64,000 nucleotides of DNA from Bin87 sp965243255 (GCA_965243255.1 CBDEUH010000004.1:2294001-2358000), one strand, 5' to 3'; counted from the first letter of the stretch, positions 24,062 through 33,817 are shown. Notes: generated by a model not told the origin, from the letters alone. A program made the numbers and translations.

Positions 24062-25219
24062 TCATCCCAGGATAAAGTCGGCCCATTTTTGCATCAATTC
24101 GCGCCTGATCTCGAAAAAGTCCGTCCGCAGGTAGGCGCGTTCGCTGGCTGATCCTTCGATATGTGCCAGCGCGTGCTCGGCGATTTCCCGGGGAACTTGC
24201 CTACAATTATCCGCCGCCCAGTTCCGGAAACTGCTCCGCATTCCGTGCGGGACGCAGTCGATGCCGTTTTCACGCACCAATTTGGACATTGTTGAGTCCG
24301 TCAGCGGCTTGCCGCGGGGGGACTGGAATATCAACCCCGTACCGTCGCTGAACGAACGAGCCTGCTCCACAACGTCCGACGCCTGCCGCGACAGCGGTAC
24401 ACGGTGCACTCGTTTGTTTTTCATTCGCTCGGCCGGGATGGTCCAGGTATCGCCGGAAATTTCATCCCAACGCGCTAACCGGCATTCTCCCGAGCGGCTG
24501 GCGCATAGAGTCAGCAGCTCAAAGCACAATTTCGTTGCCGGCCATGCGTTGCTGGCGCGGATTATCTCGACTGCTGCGCCTACTTGTGCGAAAGGCAAAG
24601 CTCGTTGGTGCTGGACCGGCTGGTTATTTTTGGGCAGCGCAGCGAGTATGGCTTCGCCAGCCGGGTTATCGCTCCGGAACCCCTGGGCTACGCTCCACTT
24701 CATGACTGCACCGATTCGTTGACGTACCTTTTTGGAGGTCTCGCGCTTGGACACTATCGGCACCAATATGGCCATTACGTCGGCGGTGCTGATTTCAGAA
24801 ACCGGCTTCTGGCCGAGGGTCGGCATCACATAGCGGTCCAAGCTCGACTGCCATTGGGTTGCCACTCTGGAGTTGCGCCAACCTGGGGCATGGATGTCGA
24901 TTACCGATTGAGCCGCCTCGGCGAATGTCGGGACCGGCGCCTGTTTCGCCCTCGGATCTTCACCGGCGGCCACCATCTGAGCGTTTTCGAGCGCGCGGGA
25001 TCGTGCTAGTGCCAATGGTATTTTCGGAAACGATCCCAGCCCAACGTTGACGGGCTTCCCGCCAATGCGTAACCTTTGGGACCAGATCTTGCCGACCCCG
25101 CCATTCGCTTCATGCCTGACCCACAGCGACAAGCCAAACCCGCCCCGGCCGTCTCCATAACGACCCGGGGTTTTGACCGTCTTAACGAACGCCGCGGATA
25201 GTGATTTTGGCCTGCCCAT
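24062..25219 (-). CDS. Tyrosine recombinase, P4-integrase type
   Basis: 385 residues. An N-terminal DUF4102-like domain (GDGRGGFGLSLWVR to VGLGSFPKIPLALAR), a SAM-like core-binding domain (about 100-185) and a C-terminal catalytic domain are present. The catalytic set is visible: Arg in CASRSGECRLARW, H-x-x-R in HGMRSSFRNW, His in EHALAHI and the nucleophile Tyr in ERAYLRTD. It integrates genomic islands or prophages, normally at tRNA genes. No island genes in the usual order follow it, so it may mark the end of the mobile region. Confidence 0.9.
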   Translation of the reverse strand: MGRPKSLSAAFVKTVKTPGRYGDGRGGFGLSLWVRHEANGGVGKIWSQRLRIGGKPVNVGLGSFPKIPLALARSRALENAQMVAAGEDPRAKQAPVPTFAEAAQSVIDIHAPGWRNSRVATQWQSSLDRYVMPTLGQKPVSEISTADVMAILVPIVSKRETSKKVRQRIGAVMKWSVAQGFRSDNPAGEAILAALPKNNQPVQHQRALPFAQVGAAVEIIRASNAWPATKLCFELLTLCASRSGECRLARWDEISGDTWTIPAERMKNKRVHRVPLSRQASDVVEQARSFSDGTGLIFQSPRGKPLTDSTMSKLVRENGIDCVPHGMRSSFRNWAADNCRQVPREIAEHALAHIEGSASERAYLRTDFFEIRRELMQKWADFILG

Positions 25220-25241
25220 TTATCACTTTATTTATCACTTT
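25219..25241. promoter_or_regulatory. Two tandem TTTATCACTTT boxes at the integrase start
   Basis: TTTATCACTTT occurs at 25219-25229 and 25231-25241, 12 bases apart, just upstream of and touching the integrase start codon on the minus strand. Such helical-phase repeats could bind a regulator or the integrase itself. Confidence 0.35.
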
Positions 25242-25391
25242 TAATCTGATACTATAGGAGACCCGATGAAACGTCAAGACATCGAAGACCGGCATTTTCA
25301 TACTCAAAACCGAATCAATGTGCGACTTTATGGCACCATTGGCGACTACTTGAAACCCTAAAATGGCTCCCTCCAGGGGTACCACCTCCCT

Positions 25392-26228
25392 ATGATGACC
25401 AATCCCGACGTCGGCGCTATCGTTGCCGACACCCAGGCCTACTACGACGGGCCGGCCGACGAAATCTATCGCACTATCTGGGGCGACAACCTGCACCTCG
25501 GCGTACCCTACAGCGACGACTGCTCCCACCCCGAGGCCATGGCGAACACCAACGCCATCATGGCCGACGCCGTGTCCCTGTCGCCCCAGACCAGCGTCCT
25601 CGACCTGGGCTGCGGCTACGGCGCTACCGCCCGCTACCTGGCCGCCAACTACGGCTGCCGCGTTACCGGAACCAACATCAGCGAGAAGGAGCTGGAGCTG
25701 GCCCGCACCCGCAGCCGCGAGGCCGGCTTGGACGAGCTTCTCACCTTCGAGTACGGCGACTTCCATCGCCTGCCCTACCCCGACGATTCCTACGACGTGG
25801 TCTGGAGCCAGGAAGCCTTCCTCCACGCCGCCGACAAGAACGCCGTCCTGTCCGAGTGCCGGCGCGTCCTCAAACCCGATGGCGCCCTCATCTTCACCGA
25901 CATCCTGGTGCGCCGCGATACCCTCGACGCCGTCCGCGCCCGGATCTACGACCGGGTGAAGTCGCCCGATATGTGGGACCTGCCCGACTATCGCAACGCC
26001 CTCACCGCCCTGGAACTCACCGTTACCCGGGAGGAAGACTGGTCCCAGTACGTCGCCCGCTCCTACGCCTGGGTTCGCGACCGCCTGCAGGAGCAGCGGG
26101 ACGCCCTCCTGCCCCGCATCGGCGCCGAGACCATCGACAACACCATCGCTGCCCTTTCCTTCTGGGTGGACTCCGGCAACGCCGGCAACATCGGCTGGGC
26201 ATTGTTCGTCGCCAGAATCACCCCCTAG
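25392..26228 (+). CDS. Sarcosine/dimethylglycine N-methyltransferase
   Basis: 278 residues. A class I SAM-dependent fold with motif I VLDLGCGYGATARYL (about 66-80), the acidic end of strand 2 (VTGTNISEKEL) and the SDMT-like block NDA/N-x-x-WGDNLHLGVPYSDDC near the N-terminus. SDMT methylates sarcosine to dimethylglycine and then glycine betaine with SAM. The next gene is the matching GSMT, so together they form betaine from glycine. Betaine is an osmoprotectant, which fits a marine cell. A Gly-rich loop and Trp-rich C-terminus are complete. Confidence 0.85.
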   Translation: MMTNPDVGAIVADTQAYYDGPADEIYRTIWGDNLHLGVPYSDDCSHPEAMANTNAIMADAVSLSPQTSVLDLGCGYGATARYLAANYGCRVTGTNISEKELELARTRSREAGLDELLTFEYGDFHRLPYPDDSYDVVWSQEAFLHAADKNAVLSECRRVLKPDGALIFTDILVRRDTLDAVRARIYDRVKSPDMWDLPDYRNALTALELTVTREEDWSQYVARSYAWVRDRLQEQRDALLPRIGAETIDNTIAALSFWVDSGNAGNIGWALFVARITP

Positions 26229-26243
26229 CCTGCGAGTCATACT

Positions 26244-27014
26244 ATGCCCCAAGACCACGACACATTCGTCCCAAGAGACCTCTACAAAGAGCAGTACTCG
26301 CCGGAGTTCGCCGGACGCTGGGACGAATTGATCGACTGGCAACGCCGCGCCGATGCCGAAAACAATTTCTTCCAGGAGGTACTCAAGCAGCACGGCGCCG
26401 AAACCGTCCTGGACATCGCCTGCGGCACCGGCTTCCACGTCGTAACCCTCACTGCCGACGGTTTCGACGTCACCGGCGCCGACGGCGCGCCCAATATGCT
26501 GGCCCAGGCCCGGGAGAACGCCCAACGCTTCGGCATGAACGATATCCGCCTGGTGGAAGCCGAGTGGACCCGGCTCACCGAAACCTTTCCCGGCGAGCGG
26601 TTCGACGCCGTTATCTGCCTGGGCAACGCCTTCACCCACCTGTTCCACGAATCCGACCGGGTGCGAACCCTCAACCAGGTGTACCACCTCCTCAACGACG
26701 ACGGCATCGCCATCATCGACCAGCGCAACTACGACGCCATCCTCGACAACGGCTTCCACAGCAAGCACCAGTCCTATTACCTCGGCGAGACCGTTCACGT
26801 CAGCCCCGAAGAGCTCACCGAGGAAATCCTGAAAATGCGCTACGAATACGCCGACGGCGAGGTCCACTTCCTGACCATCTGCCCCATCCGCCAGGATTAC
26901 GTAACCGACCTGCTGAAAGACACCGGCTTCAGCAGCGTGGAACGCTACGGCGACTTCGCCGCCGGCTACGATTTCTACGAACCCGATTTCGTAATCCAGG
27001 TCGCCAAAAAGTAA
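26244..27014 (+). CDS. Glycine/sarcosine N-methyltransferase
   Basis: 256 residues, starting 15 bases after the SDMT stop. GSMT landmarks are clear: VLDIACGTGFHVVTL (SAM motif I), VTGADGAPNMLAQA, VICLGNAFTHLF and DQRNYDAILD, followed by SKHQSYYLGE, matching the Halorhodospira-type enzyme block by block. It carries out glycine to sarcosine to dimethylglycine. The order SDMT-GSMT gives overlapping specificity for complete betaine synthesis in one operon. Confidence 0.9.
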   Translation: MPQDHDTFVPRDLYKEQYSPEFAGRWDELIDWQRRADAENNFFQEVLKQHGAETVLDIACGTGFHVVTLTADGFDVTGADGAPNMLAQARENAQRFGMNDIRLVEAEWTRLTETFPGERFDAVICLGNAFTHLFHESDRVRTLNQVYHLLNDDGIAIIDQRNYDAILDNGFHSKHQSYYLGETVHVSPEELTEEILKMRYEYADGEVHFLTICPIRQDYVTDLLKDTGFSSVERYGDFAAGYDFYEPDFVIQVAKK

Positions 27015-27030
27015 CGTTGGGGGAACCATC

Positions 27031-27807
27031 ATGGACGTGCCAAACGCAGTTTTCATCATCACCGGCTCCGCCACCGGATTGGGCGCAACCGTAGCCCAGC
27101 GTCTCGCCGCCAAGGGCGGCCGCGTCGTCGTCAACTACACCCGCAGCCAGACCGAGGCGGAAGCCACGGCAGACGCCTGCCGACAGCTGGGCGGCGAGGC
27201 CATCCTCTGCCAGGCCGACGTGTCGGTGGACGAGGACTGCCGCCGCATGGCCCACGCCGCCCTGGACCAGTGGGGCCGCATCGACGGCCTGGTCAACAAC
27301 GCCGCCACCTCGGTCATCGTGCCCCACCACGACCTGGAAGGCTTGTCCTCGGACGACTTCCGCCGTGTCCTGGACGTGAATGTAGTCGGCGCCTTCCAGA
27401 TGGCGCGCGCCGTCACGCCGGCCATGCAGGAACACGGCCAGGGGGCCATCGTCAACGTCTCCTCCGGTTCGGGATTCAGCGGCTCCGGCAGTTCCATCGC
27501 CTACGCCGCCTCCAAGGCCGCCCTGAACGTGATGACCTTCTCACTGGCCCGCGCCCTGGCCCCGGAGATACGGGTCAACGCCGTCTGCCCCGGCGTGATG
27601 CAAACCCGCTGGTGGCGCGACGGCCTGGGCGACGGCTACGAGGCCTTCATCCAACGCTACGCCGAGTCAGCGCCCCTCAAGACCGCCGGCACCACCGACG
27701 CCGTCGCCGACCCCATAATCTGGCTCCTGGAATCCGCCGCCCACGTTACCGGCGAAACCATCCTCGTGGACGCCGGCTCCCACCTCGGCCCATCCCCCCG
27801 CCGCTAA
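27031..27807 (+). CDS. SDR family oxidoreductase, FabG-like
   Basis: 258 residues, 16 bases after GSMT and likely co-transcribed. TGSATGLG cofactor loop, VNNAAT, catalytic Ser in VNVSSGSG and Y-x3-K in YAASK, and the terminal VDAGSHLG typical of FabG-like SDRs (usually V-D-G-G). An NAD(P)H-dependent alcohol/ketone oxidoreductase. A role linked to glycine or choline supply is possible, but nothing in the sequence shows it. Confidence 0.8.
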   Translation: MDVPNAVFIITGSATGLGATVAQRLAAKGGRVVVNYTRSQTEAEATADACRQLGGEAILCQADVSVDEDCRRMAHAALDQWGRIDGLVNNAATSVIVPHHDLEGLSSDDFRRVLDVNVVGAFQMARAVTPAMQEHGQGAIVNVSSGSGFSGSGSSIAYAASKAALNVMTFSLARALAPEIRVNAVCPGVMQTRWWRDGLGDGYEAFIQRYAESAPLKTAGTTDAVADPIIWLLESAAHVTGETILVDAGSHLGPSPRR

Positions 27808-28440
27808 CCCCCACCGTCATTCCCCCTTCTTCGTCATTCCCGCGCAGGCGGGAATCCAGGGGCCGGGCGGGGCCGCAACCCCAAATCCCGATTCCGAAAA
27901 TCACTGACACCTACTCCTTGACGAATAGTACATCTGTTCCCTATACTGTACCCCACGTCAGGCCACCGGCCGAAGTACAAGGCCCAACGCCCGACCGATG
28001 ACGTCATACCACTCTATTTCAGGCTATTCCAACCCGGGGTCCAACGAGGTTCAGGTCTAAACGGTCAACCAAAGTCGGAAATCATGCACGCTGCTGTGCT
28101 ACGGTCGGTCAACGCTTACCCGGCTAAGTGCAGTTGGCACGGCGGGAGTCACAACACCGCCGCGCGAGAACCGCGGATTCCCCCTTTCCCCCTTGCGGGT
28201 CCCGTACCCGCCTCTGGCGGGAGAGGTCGGCGCTGAGGCGTGGTATCCCTCATCACCACCGCAGTTAGCACGCGCAAATCTAGGACATCAAACCGCAGCA
28301 CCCGCTCTCTGACCGTAGCGCCGACGCCCTGAACCTCACCGACCCTGACCCAAAACCAACCAGCCGAACCGTCCAACCGTCAGGAGTAACGCCTCCCCAA
28401 CACCAAAGAAACCACCAGGATGCACAAAGGCATCAGGTTG
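27808..28440. other. Long intergenic region with a palindromic repeat
   Basis: 633 bases. A GTCATTCCCGCGCAGGCGGG palindrome lies at 27829-27859 (same family as 29632-29658 and 51947-51977) and a degenerate ATCCCGATTCCGAAAATC follows. The rest (27900-28440) shows no gene, no tRNA and no clear hairpin. It separates convergent transcription units. Confidence 0.5.
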
Positions 28441-29586
28441 CTACCGGAACAGCCCCGCAATCCGCTCCCCAACAGTGCTTTCTTCGCCGGGGTTCAGCCC
28501 GAACATGTGGATGGTGATGAAGTCCTCATCATCGCGCACCCGCGTCCACACCGGTGGGTCGCCGTCCTTCAGCCGGTCCCGCAGGTCGTAGATGTCGAAT
28601 CCGGTCACGGCGGCATCCACCCACACGTTCAGCCCGTAGGCGTGGTGCCCGATCACGTTGTCAATCAACTCGGCGCGCAGGCCGGGGATGCCCGCCACGG
28701 CGCTCAGTATCACCCGGCTCCGCCGCTCCGAGTCGGCCAGCCGGTCCTCGTGGTTCATCGTCATCCAGTAACGCACGGCGGCCACCGCGCCGATCATCTC
28801 CTGCCGGTCAACCTTCTGCGGACGGCCCACGCCGCGCACCCGTCGCCCCTCGTAACTGGCGAAGGCTTGCAGCCCAATCCTGCGTATCATCTCCTCCGAA
28901 CCCAGGGCCAGCCCGGTTGACTGCGGCGACCCCATATACTTGGCGGCGATGCACTGGAAGTCCGCGCCCATCCGCACGTACTTGCCGAAGTTCTCCAACG
29001 GGTAAATCTGCCCGGCCGCGTCCACCGTAACCAGCACGTCCCGCGCGTGGGCGATGGCAATGGTCTCCTCCAGCGACAGGGCGTCAGGGTCGTATTCCTG
29101 CTCCACGGCGTAGTAGTGCACGGCGGCCGTGTTCGGCCCGATGGCCTGCTCCAAGTCTTCCGCCGTGGTGCCCTCCTCGCTGCCGAACATCACCAGCTTG
29201 GCGCCGGCCAGCTCCAGGCAGCGGTCGTACCAGTAACGTTGCCGGGTCTGGATGAGGATTTCGTTCTTCATGCCGGCCGTATTGGGCAGCTGCTGGATGC
29301 GGTCATCGTCGTCCCCGGCCATGGCCGCCGCCGTAGCCAGCATCAGCGCCGAACCGGCCCCGGACGTGATGTACGCCGCCGGCACGTTGACCATGCGCGC
29401 GATGGCCGCGCCGGCCGCTTCCTGCAGCTCCATCAGAGGGATGTACGCGCCATCCGCCTGGGCCATCGCCTCCCGCACTTCCGGAATCGGCGTCGAGCCG
29501 CCCAGCATGGTTACGCTGCCCGTGGCGTTGATGACGGGCTTTGCTCCCAGTTCCTTGTAAATGTCACCCCAACCTGCGCTGGTCAT
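28441..29586 (-). CDS. SelA-like PLP-dependent enzyme
   Basis: 381 residues. Fold type I PLP enzyme of the SelA/D-glucosaminate-6-phosphate ammonia-lyase group: NATGSVTMLGGS at the N-terminus, YITSGAGSALMLA, VTVDAAGQIYPLENF (Asp to the pyridine nitrogen) and CIAAKYMGSPQS, where Lys should form the Schiff base. True SelA is larger and would be near selB or tRNA-Sec, which are absent here. It is last in a minus-strand cluster with hyuA/hyuB, so an amino-acid or amino-sugar lyase role in that catabolic set is likely. Confidence 0.75.
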   Translation of the reverse strand: MTSAGWGDIYKELGAKPVINATGSVTMLGGSTPIPEVREAMAQADGAYIPLMELQEAAGAAIARMVNVPAAYITSGAGSALMLATAAAMAGDDDDRIQQLPNTAGMKNEILIQTRQRYWYDRCLELAGAKLVMFGSEEGTTAEDLEQAIGPNTAAVHYYAVEQEYDPDALSLEETIAIAHARDVLVTVDAAGQIYPLENFGKYVRMGADFQCIAAKYMGSPQSTGLALGSEEMIRRIGLQAFASYEGRRVRGVGRPQKVDRQEMIGAVAAVRYWMTMNHEDRLADSERRSRVILSAVAGIPGLRAELIDNVIGHHAYGLNVWVDAAVTGFDIYDLRDRLKDGDPPVWTRVRDDEDFITIHMFGLNPGEESTVGERIAGLFR

Positions 29587-29702
29587 AATCCGGCTCCTTT
29601 GAGTTGCGCCCGTAATTCCCGTTTCTACCCGTCATTCCTGCGAAAGCAGGAATCCAGGGGCGGATGAGTAGCTATCTTTCGGCAAAGTCAGCATCGAATC
29701 GG

Positions 29703-30500
29703 TCATCCCCCCGTAAATTTCGGCGCCCGCCGCTCCCGGAATGACGCTGCCGCCTCCGCCACGTCGTGCGGAGCCCGCCGCGCGAAGACGATGCTGTGGG
29801 TCTCGTACTGCAACTGGTCCTCCAGGTCGGCGTCCAGGCTGCGCTGCAGCGCCCGCTTGGACATCTGCATCGCCACCGGCGGCCAGAAGGCGATCTGCCG
29901 GGCCAGTTCCCTGGCGTCGGCCAGCAGGTTCTCGGCGGTTGACATGCGGTCCAGCAGACCCAGCCGCCAGGCCTCCTCGGCGTCCACACTGCGGCTGGTG
30001 TACACCAGGTCCATCGCCCGGCTCACCCCCACGATACGCGGTAGAAACCACGACAGCCCGGAGTCGGGACTCAGGCTGCGCTCGATGAACACCGTCTTGA
30101 ACCGGGTGTTTTCGCAGCCGACTCGCATGTCGCAGGCCAGCGCCAGACCCATCCCGGCGCCGGCGGCCACGCCGTTCACCGCGGCAATGGTCGGCTTGTC
30201 CAGCTCCCGATGGACCATCAGCGCCTGCCGTCCCACCCAGTTGTACTCGTCCAGCCGCTCGCCCCGGGGCGGATTTTCGGAACGGGAACGGTCGGCGGTA
30301 AGGTCGGCCCCGGAGCAGAACCCGCGCCCGGCGCCGGTGAAAATCACCGCCCGCACGCCGTCGTCATCCCGCAGTTCCCGGCAGGCATCCATCATCTCCA
30401 GGTGCAGCGCCCGGTCAATGGCGTTCAGCTTGTCCGGCCGGTTCAACTCAACGACGGCAATCTGACCGTCCCGCTCAACGGTCAAGTTGTCGTAGGACAT
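29703..30500 (-). CDS. Enoyl-CoA hydratase/isomerase family protein
   Basis: The start is ATG 30498-30500; the longer frame enters a repeat. 265 residues of crotonase fold: the oxyanion-hole blocks AVIFTGAGRGFCSGADL and NGVAAGAGMGLALACDMRV, then SPDSGLSWFLPRIVG. The second acidic residue (Asp in SPDSG) with missing first Glu matches PaaG/MenB-like members more than classic hydratases. It acts on acyl-CoA double bonds. It lies between the M20 peptidase and the SelA-like gene on the same strand. Confidence 0.85.
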   Translation of the reverse strand: MSYDNLTVERDGQIAVVELNRPDKLNAIDRALHLEMMDACRELRDDDGVRAVIFTGAGRGFCSGADLTADRSRSENPPRGERLDEYNWVGRQALMVHRELDKPTIAAVNGVAAGAGMGLALACDMRVGCENTRFKTVFIERSLSPDSGLSWFLPRIVGVSRAMDLVYTSRSVDAEEAWRLGLLDRMSTAENLLADARELARQIAFWPPVAMQMSKRALQRSLDADLEDQLQYETHSIVFARRAPHDVAEAAASFRERRAPKFTGG

Positions 30501-30508
30501 AGCAGCTG

Positions 30509-30551
30509 CTCCCGAATCCTGAAAATCCAATAATCCCGTGAATCCTGATTC
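30509..30551 (-). repeat. Copy of the GTCAGAATCAGGATT intergenic repeat
   Basis: Minus strand: GTCAGAATCAGGATTCACGG followed by a GGATT-x-GGATTTTCAGGATT core. The best match is 53763-53807. It lies between two genes of one cluster. Confidence 0.7.
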
Positions 30552-30554
30552 TGA

Positions 30555-31916
30555 CTATACCGCCAGCATATCGCAGGCCAGCCCCAGCATTATCTTGGTT
30601 CCGCTGATCAGGCTCTTGATGCCCACCGACTCGTTGGCCCCGTGGGTGAAGTTCAGCATCGGGTCGTCGTCGGGGTGCGCGCCGGAGAACCCGTAGGTTA
30701 CGGTGCCCAGGGGTCGGGTGAACCGCGAATCGGTGAACCCGTTGCTGATGGCCGGCACCCATTGGATATCCCCGCGCTGCAACGCCTGGGCCGTTACACT
30801 GCGGATGCTGTCGGCCAGCGGCGACTCAAAGGGCGACGAGTTGGGCCGCGCCATGTAGTCGATTTCGTAGGACACGCCGGGAATGTCCGCCAGCACTTCG
30901 TCCAGCTGCGCCCGCACGTACTCCTCATCCTGGTGGGGCAGCGTCCGCACGTCGCAGGTCAGGCGAATGGACTCCGGCACGCTGTTGGACTTGATGCCGC
31001 CGCGTACCATCGTCGGCGTCAGCGTCATCCGCGAAAGCGCCCGCAGCATCGACGCGAAACGCGGATTGTCCGGCGCAATTTCGGAGATGATGTCATCCAC
31101 GTTTTCCGCCGACGGTTTGTGCTCTACGGCGAAGGTTGACAGGTGGTCAAAGATTTCACCGGAGGTATCCCGGTCAGCCTCGTAGCCCTCTATGGAGGTG
31201 AGGGCGCGGTTCAGCCGGTACAGTGCGTTCGTCCCCTGCCAGGGCAAAGAGGCGTGGGCGCTGACGCCCTTCACGTCAATCTCAACTTGCAGCCGGCCCT
31301 TCTCCCCCACGCCCAGGATGTAGGTCAGCGCGCCGGCCGCCGGGATGGGCGTGCCGCCGCCCTCGTTCACGGCGTAGGGCGCGGCCAGCTTGTCGGGGTG
31401 ATTGTCCGCCAGCCAGCCGAAGCCGTAGCGTCCGCCGTGCTCTTCATCCGCGCCGGCCGCCAGGATCAGCCCATCCTGCAAAGCGATGTCGTTGCGGGTG
31501 AGGATGCGGATGGCCATCAGCTGCGCCGTCAGCAGACCCTTGCAGTCCGTTGCGCCGCGTCCGAAGATGCGCCCGTCGGCGATGGTCGCGCTGAACGGCT
31601 CGAACCGCCATTCCTTGGGGTCCTCCACCGGCACCACGTCGGTGTGCGACATGAACATCAGCCCGGCGTTGCCCGAGCGCCCCTCCAGCCGGGCAATCAG
31701 GTTTCCCCGGTTGGGCGCCGATTCCAGGATCTCAGAGCGGATGCCGTCCTGGGCCAGAAAGTCGCGCGCCAACTCGCAAACCGGCGTTTCGTCCCCCGTC
31801 GGCATAAATCCGGTGTTCACCGACGGGATGCGTACCAGCGCCTGCTCCAAAGCGATGATGTCGTCCTGGGCGGCGTCAACCTGGGCAAAAAGGTCAGCAA
31901 GCTCCGGCTTAGGCAT
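30555..31916 (-). CDS. M20 family metallopeptidase (ArgE/DapE/carboxypeptidase G2 type)
   Basis: 453 residues from ATG 31914-31916, with GGAGGAGG upstream. Metal-binding and catalytic blocks: MFMSHTDVVP (His, Asp), GRGATDCKG (bridging Asp), AAGADEEHGG (catalytic Glu-Glu) and a C-terminal GAHPDDDPMLNFTHGANE with the last His. A lid domain (about 200-330) separates the halves. Such enzymes hydrolyse N-acyl amino acids or small peptides. Following hyuA/hyuB, it may open N-carbamoyl or N-acyl products of that pathway. Confidence 0.9.
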   Translation of the reverse strand: MPKPELADLFAQVDAAQDDIIALEQALVRIPSVNTGFMPTGDETPVCELARDFLAQDGIRSEILESAPNRGNLIARLEGRSGNAGLMFMSHTDVVPVEDPKEWRFEPFSATIADGRIFGRGATDCKGLLTAQLMAIRILTRNDIALQDGLILAAGADEEHGGRYGFGWLADNHPDKLAAPYAVNEGGGTPIPAAGALTYILGVGEKGRLQVEIDVKGVSAHASLPWQGTNALYRLNRALTSIEGYEADRDTSGEIFDHLSTFAVEHKPSAENVDDIISEIAPDNPRFASMLRALSRMTLTPTMVRGGIKSNSVPESIRLTCDVRTLPHQDEEYVRAQLDEVLADIPGVSYEIDYMARPNSSPFESPLADSIRSVTAQALQRGDIQWVPAISNGFTDSRFTRPLGTVTYGFSGAHPDDDPMLNFTHGANESVGIKSLISGTKIMLGLACDMLAV

Positions 31917-31976
31917 ATCCGGCCTCCTCCGACGGGTTGGGTGCATCCGCGAGTGTAAAGAGGCCCCCGGCCCCTG

Positions 31977-33815
31977 TCAACGCGGCATATTCCGCTCAAC
32001 CCACCGCAGTTCCTCATCGGCGGTCTGGAAGTAGTCGAAGCGGTGGAACATCTTGACATCGCCACGGGCGTCGCTGATGCTCTGCCGCTGCTCCTCGGTA
32101 GCCTCGCCGTCCACCTGCAGCGTGTCGGGATTGATGACGACGCCGTAGCTCTCGCGGGCGCTGTCCATGGATACGAAGCCGTCCAGCACGTCATCCAGCA
32201 CCATGGCGGCGTCTCGCTCCAGCGGATCCCCCCAACCGCCGCCGCCGGCGGTGTAGATGCGAACCAGGTCGCCCCGCTTCCAGTGGTTGTCGTCGGAGAA
32301 GGCGCGGATTTCCCGCTGGTCCGGCGTGTCGGGATTGATCACCACCCGGGACAGCCCGCCGCCCATGCCGCCGGCGACGCCCCAGGCTGGAAACAGGTTG
32401 TTCTCAACCCGCAGCCCGAAGGTGCCCTCGTCCGCCAGCAGCCGCACATCCCGGACGACGCCGCAGCCGCCGCGGAACTTGCCCGGGCCGCCGGAGTCGG
32501 TGGAAATCGCGTAGCGTTCCAGCCGCAGCGGATACTCCATCTCCATAAACTCGCCGGGGTAGTTTTCGTTGTGCCGCTGATAAATCGCGTCCAGGCCATC
32601 GCCGAAGGGCCGCGCGCCGTGTCCCACTGCGATGCCGTCGGTGCACAGCAGCCAGTTGCCGTTGTCGCCGTCTTTCATCCGCCAGTAGGCGATGACGTAC
32701 ACGGCGGCCCCGGCCATCACGTTGCCGTCGGCAGCCTGGGCCACCACGGCCCGGACGGCGCTCTTCAGCTTGGTGAAGGTATGGGCGCGGCAGCCCAACG
32801 CCGCCGGCCATTCCGGGCGCAGGATGCTGCCGGGGCGCAGCTTAACGGCGTCGATGCCCGCCAGCAGCCCATGATTGGCCAGCAGCGAGCTGTCAAACTG
32901 GTGGAAGTACTGCCCGAAGTAGGCCTTCAGCGCGCCGTCACTGGCGAGGAAGTTGATGGAGCCGTGGGCCTGGTCGTCGCTCTGGGTAGCGTCCAGCAGC
33001 ACGTCGTCACCCTTGCGGCTGAGCTTGAGGTGGAACGAGTGCCACTGGTCGCCCACGCCGGCGTGGTCCATGTAGTCGCGGACGGTGTATTCGCCCTCGG
33101 GAATCATCTCCAGGGTTTTCTCCCGCACCAACCTTGCGGTGTCGGCCTGGTCGTCATCGATGGCGGCCAGCATCGTATCCTTGCCGAAACGATCGAACAT
33201 CTCCAGCAGTCGCTCCTGGGCGCGGCTCGCGGCTGACATCAGCGCGCGGGAGTCCCCTTCCAGCAGGTCCGGATACCGGGAGTTGCGCAGGATGATGCGA
33301 TAGGCTTCGTCGTTGAGCGTGCCCGCGTCGATAATCTTGATGGGGGGCACCAGCGTGCCGTCGTGGAATATCTCGGTGTTGGCCGGCCCGATGCTGCCAG
33401 GACGCGAGCCGCCCAGGTCCCAGAAGTGGGCGAAGGAATGGCTGTAGGCAACCACGTCGCCCTCGTAGAATACGGGCGCGATGAACACCATATCCGGCGT
33501 GTGGGTAATGCTGCCCTGGGACAGGTAGGGATCGTTGTACCAGTACAGATCCCCGGGCCGCATGGACGCCACCGGATAGTACTCCCACACGCAGCCCAGT
33601 ATGTCGCTGCCCATGGTGTCGCCGTAGATTTCCCGGCCGCTGTGGTCAAGGAAGCTAACGGTGTAGTCCTTCTTTTCCCGGATGAACGCCGACATCGCCG
33701 TGCGTTCGATAATCAGCTCGCACTCCAGCCGTGCGGCCCGCAAGCCGCCCCGCACGAGCTGGCGGGTAACCGGGTCAACGGTGTGGGTTTTCGGGGAGAT
33801 TCCTGGCAGCGTCAT
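31977..33815 (-). CDS. hyuB: Hydantoinase/oxoprolinase subunit B (HyuB-like)
   Basis: 612 residues. N-terminal R-G-G-L-R-A-A-R-L-E-C-E-L, IYGDTMGSDILGCVWEYYP and NDPYLSQGSITHTPDM are typical of the HyuB/acetone-carboxylase-alpha family, as is the glycine-rich DSGGPGKFRGGCG near 435. It begins 2 bases after hyuA, so the subunits are translationally coupled. With HyuA it forms an ATP-dependent hydrolase or carboxylase for cyclic amides such as hydantoins or 5-oxoproline. Substrate is not deducible. Confidence 0.9.
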   Translation of the reverse strand: MTLPGISPKTHTVDPVTRQLVRGGLRAARLECELIIERTAMSAFIREKKDYTVSFLDHSGREIYGDTMGSDILGCVWEYYPVASMRPGDLYWYNDPYLSQGSITHTPDMVFIAPVFYEGDVVAYSHSFAHFWDLGGSRPGSIGPANTEIFHDGTLVPPIKIIDAGTLNDEAYRIILRNSRYPDLLEGDSRALMSAASRAQERLLEMFDRFGKDTMLAAIDDDQADTARLVREKTLEMIPEGEYTVRDYMDHAGVGDQWHSFHLKLSRKGDDVLLDATQSDDQAHGSINFLASDGALKAYFGQYFHQFDSSLLANHGLLAGIDAVKLRPGSILRPEWPAALGCRAHTFTKLKSAVRAVVAQAADGNVMAGAAVYVIAYWRMKDGDNGNWLLCTDGIAVGHGARPFGDGLDAIYQRHNENYPGEFMEMEYPLRLERYAISTDSGGPGKFRGGCGVVRDVRLLADEGTFGLRVENNLFPAWGVAGGMGGGLSRVVINPDTPDQREIRAFSDDNHWKRGDLVRIYTAGGGGWGDPLERDAAMVLDDVLDGFVSMDSARESYGVVINPDTLQVDGEATEEQRQSISDARGDVKMFHRFDYFQTADEELRWVERNMPR

Positions 33816-33817
33816 GT

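Noticed and set aside
25182..27134. A 650-residue minus-strand gene opposite the betaine operon
   Set aside because: Gly/Val/Ala-rich antisense frame caused by codon bias in two clear methyltransferase genes.
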